A stretch of 64,000 nucleotides of DNA from Vreelandella zhanjiangensis DSM 21076 (GCF_000377665.1 NZ_KB898654.1:149171-213170); one strand, 5' to 3'; shown: positions 33,623 through 43,180, counted from the first letter of the stretch. Notes: a model not told the origin generated them from the letters alone. Numbers and translations: made by a program.

Positions 33623-34555
33623 ATGAATATTCAGCAACTGCGTATCGTTCGGGAAACTGTACGGCAGCATTTCAATCTGACTGAAGCCTCTAACGCGCTT
33701 TATACCTCTCAGTCAGGTGCCAGTAAGCATATTCGCGACTTGGAAGACGAGCTGGGCGTTGAGTTATTCGAGCGCCGCGGCAAGCGTATTCTTGGGTTAA
33801 CCGTTGCAGGCAGCACGTTGATCGACTGCATTGAGCGCATCTTGCTGGATGTCGAAAATCTCAAGCGTTCGGCTCACCAGCTAACCCATGAAGACCAGGG
33901 AAGTCTTGCCATTGCGACAACGCATACTCAGGCACGCTATGCACTTCCCCCGATTATTGCCCAGTTCAAGAAGGCCTTTCCCAAGGTACATCTGGAGCTC
34001 CACCAGTGCGGGCCAGAGGAGATCGTTTCACTACTCAAGGCGGGCAAGGTAGATATAGGCATCGCCACCGAAGCGCTGCACGAAGAGAGCCAGCTTTTTG
34101 CCTGCTTTCCTTTTTATCACTGGTATCACGGGGTCATCGTGCCCGAACATCACCCTTTGAACGACGGCTTACCGTTAACGCTTGAGCGAATCGCCGAGCA
34201 CCCTATTGTTACCTACCATGACGGTTTTACGGGCCGAGCACGCATTGACACGGCGTTTACCTCGGTTGGCGTGTATTCCGATATCGTGCTGACTGCCCTG
34301 GATGCAGACGTTATCAAAACCTACGTTGAGCTGGGCATGGGCGTGGGGTTGATTGCCTCCATGGCCTATCACGAAGCGCGCGATCAAGGGCTCAAACTAC
34401 TGGATGCCAGCGCGCTGTTCCCACGCAACACTACCTACCTGGCGCTACGGCGCGGTCATTTTCTACGCGGGTACGTTTATCAATTTCTCAAGCTGTGCCG
34501 CGATAACCTGAATGAAGACACCGTTCAGCGCGTTCTGGCAGGCCGCCAGGATTAA
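33623..34555 (+). CDS. cysB: CysB-like LysR-type regulator of sulfur assimilation
   Basis: A 310-residue LysR regulator. The winged-helix N-terminal domain carries MNIQQLRIVRETVRQHFNLTEASNALYTSQSGASKHIRDLEDELGVELFERRGKR (quoted in parts: NLTEASNALYTSQSGASKHI), very close to CysB/Cbl. The co-inducer domain has TTHTQARYALPPIIAQFKKAFP and TYHDGFTGRARIDTAF. CysB-type proteins activate sulfate uptake when N-acetylserine accumulates. It immediately precedes the sulfate ABC transporter operon, so local control is likely. A second palindromic motif shared with the sbp promoter supports this. Confidence 0.88.
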   Translation: MNIQQLRIVRETVRQHFNLTEASNALYTSQSGASKHIRDLEDELGVELFERRGKRILGLTVAGSTLIDCIERILLDVENLKRSAHQLTHEDQGSLAIATTHTQARYALPPIIAQFKKAFPKVHLELHQCGPEEIVSLLKAGKVDIGIATEALHEESQLFACFPFYHWYHGVIVPEHHPLNDGLPLTLERIAEHPIVTYHDGFTGRARIDTAFTSVGVYSDIVLTALDADVIKTYVELGMGVGLIASMAYHEARDQGLKLLDASALFPRNTTYLALRRGHFLRGYVYQFLKLCRDNLNEDTVQRVLAGRQD

Positions 34556-34609
34556 CCGCAATCTCGCACTCCACTCGTTAAGCTTAAAAAGTAATAAGCA
34601 ATCCATTTT

Positions 34610-34626
34610 ATATTCGTTATTAGAAT
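34610..34626. promoter_or_regulatory. Candidate CysB-like operator before sbp
   Basis: ATATTC-GTTATTA-GAAT matches the arms and 7-nt spacing (both spacers ending TTA) of the palindrome upstream of the cysB-like gene at 33577-33595. It lies 54 bp before the sbp start. The shared motif is seen directly; binding by the regulator is inferred. Confidence 0.55.
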
Positions 34627-34680
34627 CAATGAATTTGCTTAGGCTGTCTTCCTACTTACATAAAAGCATCGGAGCAGCCA

Positions 34681-35748
34681 ATGAACGCCTTTCACCCTTC
34701 CACCCAATGGCCCCTTTCCAAGCTAGTGGCAGTCGCCTTATTGGGTGGCGCCGTATTCACCACCACGCTTGGCTTGCCAGCTATCGCTCACGCAGAAAGC
34801 GAGCACGTCGAACTCCTCAATGTCTCCTACGACCCGACGCGCGAGTTCTATCGGGAATACAACGAGCTGTTTGCCGATCATTGGCAGCAAGCACGAGGCC
34901 AAACGGTTTCTGTCCGTCAATCCCATGGCGGCTCCGGGTCCCAGGGTCGCGCGGTGGTCGATGGTATTGATGCCGATGTGGTCACGTTGGCTCTTGCCTA
35001 CGACATTGACGCCCTGCACGACCGCGCCGAACTGATTCCTGCCGATTGGCAGTCGCGTCTGCCCTACAACAGCTCGCCCTACACCTCCACTATCGTGTTA
35101 CTGGTCCGCGATGGTAACCCCAAGAACATTCAGGGCTGGGAAGATCTGGCGCGTGACGATGTGGACGTCATAACACCGAATCCTAAAACGTCAGGCGGTG
35201 CACGCTGGAATTTCCTGGCGCTGTGGGGCTATGGGCTTGAGCAGTTCGATGGCGATGAGCAGCAGACGTTCGACTTTGTTCAGCAAGTGTTTGAGAACGT
35301 ACCGGTACTCGATTCCGGCGCGCGAGGCGCTACCAACACTTTCGTACAGCGTCGGTTAGGCGATGTGCTGCTCGCCTGGGAAAACGAAGCCATTCTTTCA
35401 GTAGAGCAGCTGGGTAAAGGCGATTTTGAAATCGTGGTGCCAGAGCAGAGCATTCTGGCAGAGCCGCCCGTTGCGGTCGTGGATGCCAATGTTGATCGCA
35501 AGGGAACCCGCGAAGCCGCCGAAGCGTACCTGGAATACCTCTACTCCGAAGAAGCCCAGCAGCTAGCCGCTAAACACTATTACCGCCCGCGTAGTGAAGA
35601 CGTGTTGGCAGAGCACATTGATGCGTTTCCCTCGCTTGAGCTGTTCACGATTGATGACGTTTTTGGGGGCTGGCAAAGCGCCCAGGCGCGCTTCTTCAAT
35701 GATGGCGGCGTTTTCGACGAGATTCTTGAAGCGATCAACGCTCAGTAG
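34681..35748 (+). CDS. sbp: Sulfate-binding periplasmic protein
   Basis: A 355-residue sulfate/thiosulfate ABC transporter solute-binding protein with a signal peptide (cleavage near HAESEHV, about residue 40). Hallmarks are ELLNVSYDPTREFYREYNELF, RQSHGGSGSQGRAVVDGIDADVVTLALAYD, and PKTSGGARWNFLALWGYG, the anion-binding loops. It delivers sulfate to the CysTWA permease encoded just downstream. It is probably the first gene of a four-gene operon; the operator-like motif at 34610 suggests sulfur-limitation control. Sulfate versus thiosulfate preference is not resolved, as no cysP is present. Confidence 0.93.
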   Translation: MNAFHPSTQWPLSKLVAVALLGGAVFTTTLGLPAIAHAESEHVELLNVSYDPTREFYREYNELFADHWQQARGQTVSVRQSHGGSGSQGRAVVDGIDADVVTLALAYDIDALHDRAELIPADWQSRLPYNSSPYTSTIVLLVRDGNPKNIQGWEDLARDDVDVITPNPKTSGGARWNFLALWGYGLEQFDGDEQQTFDFVQQVFENVPVLDSGARGATNTFVQRRLGDVLLAWENEAILSVEQLGKGDFEIVVPEQSILAEPPVAVVDANVDRKGTREAAEAYLEYLYSEEAQQLAAKHYYRPRSEDVLAEHIDAFPSLELFTIDDVFGGWQSAQARFFNDGGVFDEILEAINAQ

Positions 35749-35808
35749 CTCTACTTATTTACCTCGCCGGGAGTGCCTGCGCCCCGGCCTTTGCTTCTGG
35801 AAAACGGT

Positions 35809-36639
35809 ATGTCGATAACGCTTGCCAAACGCCGGGTCATACCAGGTTTTGGTCTGACCATGGGCTTCACCCTGCTGTATATGGGCCTTGTGTTTCTTAT
35901 CCCGGTGGGCGCCTTTTTGCTCTATACCACCACCATGAGCTGGGAGACGTTCTGGAGCGCGATTACCCAGCGTCAGGTCGTAGCGTCCTACAAGCTCTCT
36001 TTTGGCGGGTCATTGATTGCGGCTACGATCAATCTGGTATTTGGCGCACTGGTAGCCTGGGTGCTGGTGCGTTACCGCTTTCCGGGCAGGCGCGTGGTCG
36101 ATGCACTGGTTGACCTGCCGTTTGCGCTCCCCACCGCCGTGGCCGGTATCGCGTTGGTAACACTCTACGCCAGCACCGGCTGGGTGGGGCAGTACCTGGA
36201 GATCTTTGGCATTCGCGTCGCCTATACCCAGCTGGGCGTCGTTGTGGCGCTGACCTATATCGGGCTGCCTTTTGTGGTTCGCACGGTGCAACCTGTTCTT
36301 GAAGACCTGGAAGCCGAATGGGAAGAAGCCTCGGCAAGTTTGGGCGCTGGCCGCCTGACAACCCTGCGGCGCGTGATATTTCCAGCGCTGCTCCCGGCCC
36401 TGTTGACCGGCTATGCCCTGGCCTTTGCCAGAGCGCTGGGAGAATACGGCTCAGTGGTTTTCATCTCGGGAAATCTGCCGTTTCGTACTGAAATCACCCC
36501 ACTGCTCATCGTCTCCAAGGCTGAGCAGTACGACTATCACGGCGCCGCCGCTATTGGCACTGTCATGCTACTGGCGGCGTTTTCCATGCTGCTGGTCATC
36601 AATGGCCTGCAGTGGTGGGCCGGTCGGCGGCATGCCTAA
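35809..36639 (+). CDS. cysT: Sulfate ABC transporter permease CysT
   Basis: An inner-membrane permease of 276 residues with six predicted helices. Its EAA loop, PVLEDLEAEWEEASASLGAGRLTTLRRVIFP, contacts the ATPase. It carries signature PALLPALLTGYALAFARALGEYGSVVFISGN. It pairs with CysW to form the sulfate channel. The start at 35809 (MSITLAKRR) is preferred over 35773, since the residues before are out of family and GGAAAAC lies before the ATG. The stop is 12 bp before the cysW start. Confidence 0.93.
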   Translation: MSITLAKRRVIPGFGLTMGFTLLYMGLVFLIPVGAFLLYTTTMSWETFWSAITQRQVVASYKLSFGGSLIAATINLVFGALVAWVLVRYRFPGRRVVDALVDLPFALPTAVAGIALVTLYASTGWVGQYLEIFGIRVAYTQLGVVVALTYIGLPFVVRTVQPVLEDLEAEWEEASASLGAGRLTTLRRVIFPALLPALLTGYALAFARALGEYGSVVFISGNLPFRTEITPLLIVSKAEQYDYHGAAAIGTVMLLAAFSMLLVINGLQWWAGRRHA

Positions 36640-36651
36640 AAGGAGTTCACT

Positions 36652-37539
36652 GTGAGTACTTCCCTAACCGCTACTCCCCCGCAGGATATTTCCTCCACAC
36701 GCTGGCGACGCGCCACCGAAGAGCCTGCGTGGATAAGGCTAACGCTCATCACGCTCGCTTTGACGTTTGTAACGCTGTTTCTGGTGCTACCGCTAACCGT
36801 GGTGCTGTATGGCGCGTTTGAGCGCGGGATTGGCGTATGGTGGGCGGCCGTACAAGACCCCGACGCCTTGTCGGCCATTCGCTTAACGCTGCTGATCGTC
36901 GCTATCGTCGTCCCTCTCAACACCGTGTTTGGTATCGCTGCGGCCTGGGCCATTGCCAAATTCGAATTTCGCGGCAAACCCGTACTTATCTCATTGATCG
37001 ATATGCCCTTCGCGATATCACCCGTGGTGGTGGGTTTGATCTTTGTCATTCTGTTTGGCTCGCAGGGCTGGCTAGGGCCTTGGCTCGCCGCACATGATCT
37101 ACGCATCATCTTCGCCGTTCCCGGCATCGTTATCGTGATTGCGTTCGGCACGCTGCCGTTTATTGCCCGCGAGCTGATCCCGCTCATGCAGCAGCAGGGT
37201 AAAGAGGAGGAGGAAGCCTCGTTAACGCTGGGCGCCAACGGCTGGAAAACCTTCTGGTACGTGACGCTTCCCAATATCAAATGGGGCCTAATCTATGGCG
37301 TGATTTTGTGTAATGCCAGAGCCATGGGCGAGTTTGGTGCAGTTGCCGTGGTCTCGGGGCGAATCCGTGGGGAAACCAACACCATGCCGCTGCATATCGA
37401 AGTGCTCTACAACGAGTACATGTTTACCGCCGCCTTTGCTGTGTCATCGCTGCTGACCGGTCTTGCGCTGGTCACGATCATCATCAAAAGCATGGTTGAG
37501 TGGCAGGAAGAGCGCCGTCAACGCATTGCCGCCACCTAA
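36652..37539 (+). CDS. cysW: Sulfate ABC transporter permease CysW
   Basis: A 295-residue membrane permease starting with GTG and preceded by AGGAG (AAAAGGAGTTCACT). It has six helices and the EAA-type loop [31 protein letters not shown]. Family segment [36 protein letters not shown] is present, characteristic of CysW. It makes a heterodimer with CysT. Genes for CysT, CysW and CysA are closely packed on the same strand, indicating one transcript. Confidence 0.94.
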   Translation: MSTSLTATPPQDISSTRWRRATEEPAWIRLTLITLALTFVTLFLVLPLTVVLYGAFERGIGVWWAAVQDPDALSAIRLTLLIVAIVVPLNTVFGIAAAWAIAKFEFRGKPVLISLIDMPFAISPVVVGLIFVILFGSQGWLGPWLAAHDLRIIFAVPGIVIVIAFGTLPFIARELIPLMQQQGKEEEEASLTLGANGWKTFWYVTLPNIKWGLIYGVILCNARAMGEFGAVAVVSGRIRGETNTMPLHIEVLYNEYMFTAAFAVSSLLTGLALVTIIIKSMVEWQEERRQRIAAT

Positions 37540-37571
37540 CGCCAGCCTTACGCAAACACAAGAGAGCTTTC

Positions 37572-38651
37572 ATGAGTATCGAGATCGATCACGTCAACAA
37601 ACACTTTCGCGATTTTGTGGCCGTCGATAACGTCAGCCTTACATTCAACGAAGGTGAGCTAACCGCACTGCTTGGCCCGTCAGGGTCGGGCAAGACCACG
37701 CTGTTGCGCATTATTGCAGGCCTTGAGCAGCCGGATACCGGGCGCATTCGTTTTCATGGCGAAGACACCACGGACAAGCATGTCAGCCAACGTGGTGTCG
37801 GCTTTGTATTTCAGCACTACGCCCTGTTCAAGCATATGACGGTTTTTCAGAACGTGGCCTATGGCCTAACGGTGCGCCCCCGCCAGAGCCGCCCCAGCAA
37901 GGCTGATATCAACGCCAAGGTCATGCATCTTCTCGAGCTGGTTCAACTGGACTGGACTGCACACCGTTACCCGCATCAGCTTTCCGGCGGCCAGCGCCAG
38001 CGTATTGCCCTGGCCCGCGCATTGGCGGTTGAACCCAAGGTTCTGCTGTTGGACGAACCCTTTGGTGCGCTAGACGCCAAGGTACGTGCTGAGCTGCGCC
38101 GCTGGCTACGACGCCTTCACGATGACATTCATGTCACCAGCGTCTTTGTTACCCATGATCAGGAAGAAGCGCTGGAGGTTTCCGATCGCGTGGTGGTCAT
38201 GAACAAGGGCCGCGTAGAGCAGGATGGCTCGCCCGAGCAGGTTTACGACACGCCGGCCAATCCCTTTGTTTACCGTTTTCTCGGCAACGTTAATCTTTTT
38301 CACGCGCGGCTTCATGATGGCGTGGCGCGGATCGGTGATATCCAGCTGCCTGCGCCAGAATTTCATGGCTACCATAACGAGCGCGGTGAAGCTTACGTGC
38401 GCCCCCATGAAATCGAAGTACTGGCTACACGGCAGCATGACGATGCCCTGCACAGTCAAATCGAGCTCGTTTCGGTTATCGGCCCGACAGTGCGCCTGGA
38501 GTTAAGAACCAACAACACCGAAACGCTGGTGCATGCCGAGCTTTCCAAGCACCACTTTCATTCGCTAGGCCTCAAACAAGGCAGCGACGCCTGGATTCGG
38601 CCGACCCACAGCCGTATCTTCCTGCCCGATGAACGGGTAGCAAACGGCTAA
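37572..38651 (+). CDS. cysA: Sulfate ABC transporter ATP-binding protein CysA
   Basis: A 359-residue ATPase that energises sulfate import at the cytoplasmic side. Walker A ([13 protein letters not shown]), the signature [16 protein letters not shown], Walker B ([12 protein letters not shown]) and the H-loop (FVTHDQEEA) are complete. A C-terminal TOBE-like regulatory domain follows from about residue 240 ([13 protein letters not shown]). The start at 37572 ([12 protein letters not shown]) matches family N-termini; the frame reaches 37500 within cysW. It is the last gene of the operon; no clear terminator is seen before the ModE-like gene. Confidence 0.94.
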   Translation: MSIEIDHVNKHFRDFVAVDNVSLTFNEGELTALLGPSGSGKTTLLRIIAGLEQPDTGRIRFHGEDTTDKHVSQRGVGFVFQHYALFKHMTVFQNVAYGLTVRPRQSRPSKADINAKVMHLLELVQLDWTAHRYPHQLSGGQRQRIALARALAVEPKVLLLDEPFGALDAKVRAELRRWLRRLHDDIHVTSVFVTHDQEEALEVSDRVVVMNKGRVEQDGSPEQVYDTPANPFVYRFLGNVNLFHARLHDGVARIGDIQLPAPEFHGYHNERGEAYVRPHEIEVLATRQHDDALHSQIELVSVIGPTVRLELRTNNTETLVHAELSKHHFHSLGLKQGSDAWIRPTHSRIFLPDERVANG

Positions 38652-38759
38652 ACGCCCTGTAGAGAAGCGCCCTTGCGATACTCTTATGGGATTGATACGC
38701 CCTGGATAATCAGTCACTGCTAAACTAGAGGACTAATACCCTGGTGCAGGACACGCGAT

Positions 38760-39143
38760 ATGACTCGGACCCATCATCTTAAACCAACGTTTCAGTTACG
38801 CTTGGCGCTGCATAATGATGTGGTCATTGGGCCGGGTAAAGCAGACCTGTTGGAGATGATCGACCAGACAGGCTCAATCTCAGCTGCCGGCCGGGCGCTT
38901 AAGATGAGCTATAAAAAAGCCTGGCAGTTGATTGAAACCATGAACAGCTACTTCCCCTCTCCGCTGGTTGCCACCCACTCAGGCGGCAATCAGCGAGGCG
39001 GTGCCCAACTCACGGAGCTTGGCAAGCAAGTGCTTACCCACTACCGTGCCTTGGAAAGCCAGTTAACAATTGAGCAGTCCGATGATGCTCAGGCCTTGCT
39101 GTCACTGCTTTCGCCTATCGGTCATCACGAAGATCAAGCCTGA
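38760..39143 (+). CDS. ModE-like DNA-binding domain protein without molybdate domain
   Basis: A 127-residue winged-helix protein matching the N-terminal domain of ModE: FQLRLALHNDVVIGPGKADLLEMIDQTGSISAAGRALKMSYKKAWQLIETMNS, with later THSGGNQRGGAQLTELGKQVL. Full ModE (262 residues in E. coli) has two additional molybdate-binding MOP domains, which are lacking here. Short forms are common in bacteria; metal sensing, if any, must come from elsewhere. It precedes modABC, and a Mo-box lies before modA. The sentence in parts: GSISAAGRALKMSYKKAW is the recognition region. Confidence 0.85.
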   Translation: MTRTHHLKPTFQLRLALHNDVVIGPGKADLLEMIDQTGSISAAGRALKMSYKKAWQLIETMNSYFPSPLVATHSGGNQRGGAQLTELGKQVLTHYRALESQLTIEQSDDAQALLSLLSPIGHHEDQA

Positions 39144-39190
39144 GCGTGCTGATTAATATCTTGAGCTGTTCGGCAGTTATGTATAATCTC

Positions 39191-39214
39191 CGCTATATCC
39201 AAATGGAAATAACG
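39191..39214. promoter_or_regulatory. Mo-box (ModE operator) before modA
   Basis: CGCTATAT (39191-39198), ten bases, then ATAACG (39209-39214), with the same layout as the E. coli modA operator (CGTTATAT, ten bases, ATAACG). It ends 11 bp before the modA start, a position where binding would block transcription or initiation. Confidence 0.78.
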
Positions 39215-39225
39215 GAAGCCATTCG

Positions 39226-40011
39226 ATGAGTAACGCTACATTTAATCGCCGCCTATTAGCCGTTTCACTACTGCTGGCAATGCCCGTGTCGGCCTCTGCG
39301 GCGGGTAAAGTACAAGTAGCGGCCGCCGCCTCACTTACCGATGCACTCAATGAAGCCATCGCGGTATACGAGTCTCAACATGATGTTGTGGTGACACCTA
39401 TTTATGCCTCGTCTTCCACCCTGGCGCGGCAAATCGCCAGCGGCAGCCCAACCGATATGTTCTTATCCGCCAACGTACAGTGGATGGACTGGCTGGAAGA
39501 GCAAGGGATTAATGTGCGTGACCGCCGCGACCTTCTGCAAAACCGCTTAGCGCTCATCACGGCTAGCACTAATCTTCCAGAACACTTTACGCCAGGTGAA
39601 GGCAGCGCTATTGCCACGCTTCTGAGTGACGAGGAGCGTCTTTCCGTTGGCGATCCGGATCATGTGCCAGCAGGTATGTATACACACCAGGCGCTGGAAG
39701 CGCTGGGAGAATGGGACGTGCTGGAACCAAGGCTTGCGCGAGGTAACGATGTGCGTGCAGCGCTCACCCTGGTTGAGCGACAGGAAACGCCGATTGGCGT
39801 TGTATATCAAACCGACGCCTTCGCCAGCGAGCGGGTAAGAACGCTGGGGCTCTTCCCGATCGATAGCCACGATCCTATTACTTACCCTATCGCGCTGGTT
39901 GATGCACAAGATAATGAGGCTGCTATGGCGCTAAGTGAATGGCTTGCCAGTGATGAAGCGCTGAGTATTTTTGCAGCGTATGGTTTCGATACGGATATCG
40001 CAGCGCCGTGA
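39226..40011 (+). CDS. modA: Molybdate-binding periplasmic protein ModA
   Basis: A 261-residue solute-binding protein with a signal peptide (MSNATFNRRLLAVSLLLAMPVSASA, cleavage near residue 25). The ligand-binding loops VAAAASLTDALNEAIAVYES, ASSSTLARQIASGSPTDMFLSAN and DPDHVPAGMYTHQAL follow. It captures molybdate or tungstate for ModBC. It overlaps modB by 4 bp (GTGA) and is probably the first gene of modABC. The Mo-box sits directly upstream. Confidence 0.94.
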   Translation: MSNATFNRRLLAVSLLLAMPVSASAAGKVQVAAAASLTDALNEAIAVYESQHDVVVTPIYASSSTLARQIASGSPTDMFLSANVQWMDWLEEQGINVRDRRDLLQNRLALITASTNLPEHFTPGEGSAIATLLSDEERLSVGDPDHVPAGMYTHQALEALGEWDVLEPRLARGNDVRAALTLVERQETPIGVVYQTDAFASERVRTLGLFPIDSHDPITYPIALVDAQDNEAAMALSEWLASDEALSIFAAYGFDTDIAAP

Positions 40012-40706
40012 CACTCTCACCGGCCGAGTGGGAAGCCATAAGGCTAAGCCTGTTGATTGGTTTAGCTGCGGTGGCCTGGATTCTACCGCCAGGTATTGCC
40101 GTCGCCTGGTGGCTGGCTCGACACGAATTTCGTGGCAAGGCAATAGTGGATGGCCTGATCCACCTGCCCCTGGTATTGCCACCCGTGGTGGTAGGGTATT
40201 TATTGCTGGTGGCGCTTGGCAGGCAAGGCGTTATTGGCCAGTGGCTATATAGCACGCTGGGCATATCGCTTCCCTTTACCTGGCAAGGCGCTGCGGTTGC
40301 CAGCGGTGTGATGGCCTTTCCCCTGCTGGTACGCGCCCTCAGGCTTTCCCTTGAAGCAGTGGATCCTAAGCTTGAAGCCGCCGCCAGCACGTTAGGCGCC
40401 AGCCGGTGGCGGATATTTACCACCATCACTCTGCCGCTTGCCGTGCCTGGCCTGCTCACCGGAACCGTGCTCGCCTTTGCACGGGCACTTTCCGAGTTTG
40501 GCGCGACCATCACGTTTGCCTCCAATATCCCGGGTGAGACCCGCACCCTGCCACTGGCCCTTTACACGCTGATTCAAACCCCAGGCCAGGAAGCGACGGC
40601 CGCCCGCCTGTGCATTATCGCCATTGTGATTGCACTACTTTCATTGATCGCCTCTGAATGGCTGGCAAGGCGCACCCGACAACGCTTACAGGAACGCGAT
40701 GGCTAA
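40008..40706 (+). CDS. modB: Molybdate ABC transporter permease ModB
   Basis: A 232-residue inner-membrane permease, starting with GTG overlapping the modA stop. About five to six helices and the EAA loop AVDPKLEAAASTLGASRWRIFTTITLPLAVPG are present, together with FARALSEFGATITFASNIPGETRTLPLALYTLIQTPG, a hallmark of ModB. It forms the channel energised by ModC. Its 3' end overlaps modC by 8 bp. Confidence 0.95.
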   Translation: MTLSPAEWEAIRLSLLIGLAAVAWILPPGIAVAWWLARHEFRGKAIVDGLIHLPLVLPPVVVGYLLLVALGRQGVIGQWLYSTLGISLPFTWQGAAVASGVMAFPLLVRALRLSLEAVDPKLEAAASTLGASRWRIFTTITLPLAVPGLLTGTVLAFARALSEFGATITFASNIPGETRTLPLALYTLIQTPGQEATAARLCIIAIVIALLSLIASEWLARRTRQRLQERDG

Positions 40707-41814
40707 CCTACCCAGCAACCCCGCACACCCAACACAAGCCTCACTAATGTTGTCAGTGAAACAGCAGTTAGGCGAGTTTCAGCTGGCAGCCACCCTGGAT
40801 CTCCCTGGTCGCGGTGTAACAGGTCTATTTGGTGCATCGGGCAGCGGAAAAACCAGCTTACTAAGACTCATTGCGGGCCTGGATAAGTCTGCTGAAGGCA
40901 GTATTCATCTTGGCGACCGTGCGCTCCTCGATACTCGACGAGGTGTTTTCATTCCACCTCATCGTCGGCGTATTGGGGTGGTTTTTCAGGAAGCACGCCT
41001 GTTCCCCCATTATCGTGTGCGCGGCAACCTGACCTATGGAATGCCGCGCCACGCTGAAAGTCGTTTTGATGAAATCATCGAGCTGCTGGGTATTGAAGCG
41101 CTTTTAGAGCGAATGCCCGGCACGCTATCCGGTGGCGAAGCCCGCCGTGTAGCTATTGGCCGCGCACTGCTCAGCGATCCACAACTGCTGCTCATGGATG
41201 AACCCTTAACGGGGCTGGACGGCGCGCGTAAAGAGGAATTACTTCGCTACATCACGCGTCTCACCCAACAGGTGGATATTCCCGTCGTTTATGTAAGCCA
41301 CGACCCGGAAGAAATTTCCGCCATTGCGGACCATCTGGTGCTCATGAATAAAGGGCAGGTTCAAGCCAGCGGCAGCCTGGGCACGCTACTTCAGCGCTTT
41401 GATTTGACGCATCAGTTGGGAGGCTTCGATGCCGCCTCGTTACTGGAAGGCGAAGTAGTCGCCCACGAAGAAGCCTACGGCCTTACCCACTTAGCGCTAG
41501 ATTGCGACCACCAGTTAGTGCTGCCCGGTACATCAGCGCCATTAGGCCGCCGCTTACGTGTGCGTATTCTGGCCCGGGATATTGCCCTGGCGCTCACCCC
41601 GCCCGCCCACACCAGTTACCGTAACCAACTCAACGCCACTATCAGCGATTTCACCATACTCCCCGAGGCGCCTTACACCGTCGAGCTACGTTTAAGTATC
41701 GGCACGTTTACCTTACGCGCACGGCTGACGCGCAAATCCTGGGATGAGATGGGCCTAAAACAAGGCATGCAGGTAACCGCGTTAATTCGCAGCGTATCTT
41801 TTAATGCGCTTTAA
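40699..41814 (+). CDS. modC: Molybdate ABC transporter ATP-binding protein ModC
   Basis: A 371-residue ATPase. Walker A (GASGSGKTSLLRL), signature LSGGEARRVAIGRALL and Walker B (LLLMDEPLTGLD) are intact, with VYVSHDPEEISAIAD as the switch region. The C-terminal half (about 290-371) is a TOBE/MOP-type domain, ending LKQGMQVTALIRSVSF. It provides energy to import molybdate. A weak stem with a downstream T-run (41824-41848) could end the operon. Confidence 0.95.
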   Translation: MANLPSNPAHPTQASLMLSVKQQLGEFQLAATLDLPGRGVTGLFGASGSGKTSLLRLIAGLDKSAEGSIHLGDRALLDTRRGVFIPPHRRRIGVVFQEARLFPHYRVRGNLTYGMPRHAESRFDEIIELLGIEALLERMPGTLSGGEARRVAIGRALLSDPQLLLMDEPLTGLDGARKEELLRYITRLTQQVDIPVVYVSHDPEEISAIADHLVLMNKGQVQASGSLGTLLQRFDLTHQLGGFDAASLLEGEVVAHEEAYGLTHLALDCDHQLVLPGTSAPLGRRLRVRILARDIALALTPPAHTSYRNQLNATISDFTILPEAPYTVELRLSIGTFTLRARLTRKSWDEMGLKQGMQVTALIRSVSFNAL

Positions 41815-42112
41815 CCCTTAATCGCCATTCAATGGCCTGACTTTTTTAAACTAGCGTTACTTAGGGTTTGGCTTTTTAACGTTGATTTATAAGCGCTGCT
41901 TTTATAAATAACCCAACGCTGAGATAGTTAGCCAATGCTATGTTAGTTGGCAATAATAAACTTTATATTTTAAACACTTAGCTTTTATCCTTTATTAATC
42001 ATGCTAGGATTCATCGCCATTGAGTACCCGTTTTTCTTTGTATGTATGTGTATTGACCCATGCTAATGGAACGCTATGCACAGTACTTTTTTAGCGAGAG
42101 AATTTACTTATC
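41815..42112. other. Intergenic region between modC and mntP
   Basis: About 300 bp, A/T-rich, without a recognisable gene. It contains a small GCCATTcAATGGC palindrome at 41824-41836 followed by a T-run (possible weak modC terminator) and a TTTATAA/TTATAAA inverted pair (41886-41908). I looked for a yybP-ykoY manganese riboswitch before mntP and saw none. Confidence 0.6.
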
Positions 42113-42673
42113 ATGACACCCGTCACTCTGATATTTCTGGCTATTTCCATGTCGGCCGATGCCTTTGCCGCCTCTATCAGCAAAGGCGCTGAATTAAACA
42201 AACCAAAATTTCATCATGCGATCGGCATTGGCCTGGTATTTGGCGTTATCGAAGCGATTACCCCCGTACTTGGCTGGGTGGCCGGAAAGGCATCACAACA
42301 GTATGTTGAGGCCTGGGATCACTGGGTCGCGTTTACGCTGCTTTCCGCCATCGGCCTGCATATGATTTACGCCGGGCTTAAAAAAGAGGGCAAGATAGAG
42401 CACCGCAAGCAAACCCTGTGGCTACTCATTTTAACCGCGATTGCCACCAGCATTGATGCCATGGCCGTTGGCGCAAGCCTTGCCTTTATCGATGCCGATA
42501 TCATTGTCACCAGCTTAGCTATCGGCCTGGCGACCACTGTAATGGCCTCCATTGGCACCGTGCTTGGTCACAAATTTGGCCAGTTCGTCGGCCACTGGGC
42601 CGAATTAATCGGCGGTGTTGTGCTGATCGGCATTGGCGTTATGGTCCTTATTCAGCATACCGGGATATTATAA
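42113..42673 (+). CDS. mntP: MntP, manganese efflux pump
   Basis: A 186-residue inner-membrane exporter (E. coli MntP is 188) with six predicted helices arranged as two repeats. Each half has an acidic signature: Asp16 in ISMSADAFAASISKG and Asp115 in TSIDAMAVGASLAF, needed for Mn2+ transport in the family. It protects against manganese excess. The gene stands alone; expression control by Mn-sensing RNA or MntR is not evident upstream. Spacing between paired motifs is normal. Confidence 0.93.
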   Translation: MTPVTLIFLAISMSADAFAASISKGAELNKPKFHHAIGIGLVFGVIEAITPVLGWVAGKASQQYVEAWDHWVAFTLLSAIGLHMIYAGLKKEGKIEHRKQTLWLLILTAIATSIDAMAVGASLAFIDADIIVTSLAIGLATTVMASIGTVLGHKFGQFVGHWAELIGGVVLIGIGVMVLIQHTGIL

Positions 42674-42709
42674 AAACGAGGGAAGTCTTACCCCAGGTCG
42701 GCAATAGCG

Positions 42710-43180
42710 TTAACTCTCCAATCCTAGCCGTTGATGCCACACGGCAAGGCTTTCATCTGGGTACTCGTCGAAACATTTATCTTGTGGCTGTGCGCTTACC
42801 TCAACCCAATCGGCCCGGCTTCCCAACATGATATGCGTCCGCTCAGGCGGTATCGGCAAATCCGTATCAATTGCCGAGGCAAAGGGATGCACAAGCTCAG
42901 GCCAATCGGGATCGTAAACCCATAGCGCTGTCGCACAATGCTTGCAGAAATGTCGCTCCCCAGTGCTTTGCTCGCCATTGATAACCCCTCGATAAATCGA
43001 AATGTGCTCATCACCCTTCACATTGAGCGTTTTACTTTGCCCACTGAGATTGATTGCGTAACCGCCTCCGCCCGCCGTTTTGCGGCACACAGAACAGTAA
43101 CAGAGATTAAATGGATAGGGATGGTGTGACTTCACGCTGAACGTTACTGCCTGGCAATGGCATGACCCTTTGAGCAGCAT
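42710..43180 (-). CDS. GFA (CENP-V type) family zinc protein
   Basis: A protein of 156 residues with the GFA fold: GSCHCQAVTFSV at the start, CYCSVCRKTAGGGGYAINL and HFCKHCATALWVYDPDWPELV later, giving seven conserved cysteines for two zinc ions. Family members include glutathione-dependent formaldehyde-activating enzyme, but most have no established activity. The ATG at 43180 has AAAGGAG upstream; the frame is open to 43207. It converges on mntP, 36 bp apart. Confidence 0.88.
   Translation of the reverse strand: MLLKGSCHCQAVTFSVKSHHPYPFNLCYCSVCRKTAGGGGYAINLSGQSKTLNVKGDEHISIYRGVINGEQSTGERHFCKHCATALWVYDPDWPELVHPFASAIDTDLPIPPERTHIMLGSRADWVEVSAQPQDKCFDEYPDESLAVWHQRLGLES

Noticed and set aside
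41815..42112. Possible manganese riboswitch before mntP
   Set aside because: The conserved yybP-ykoY core elements were not found in the region.
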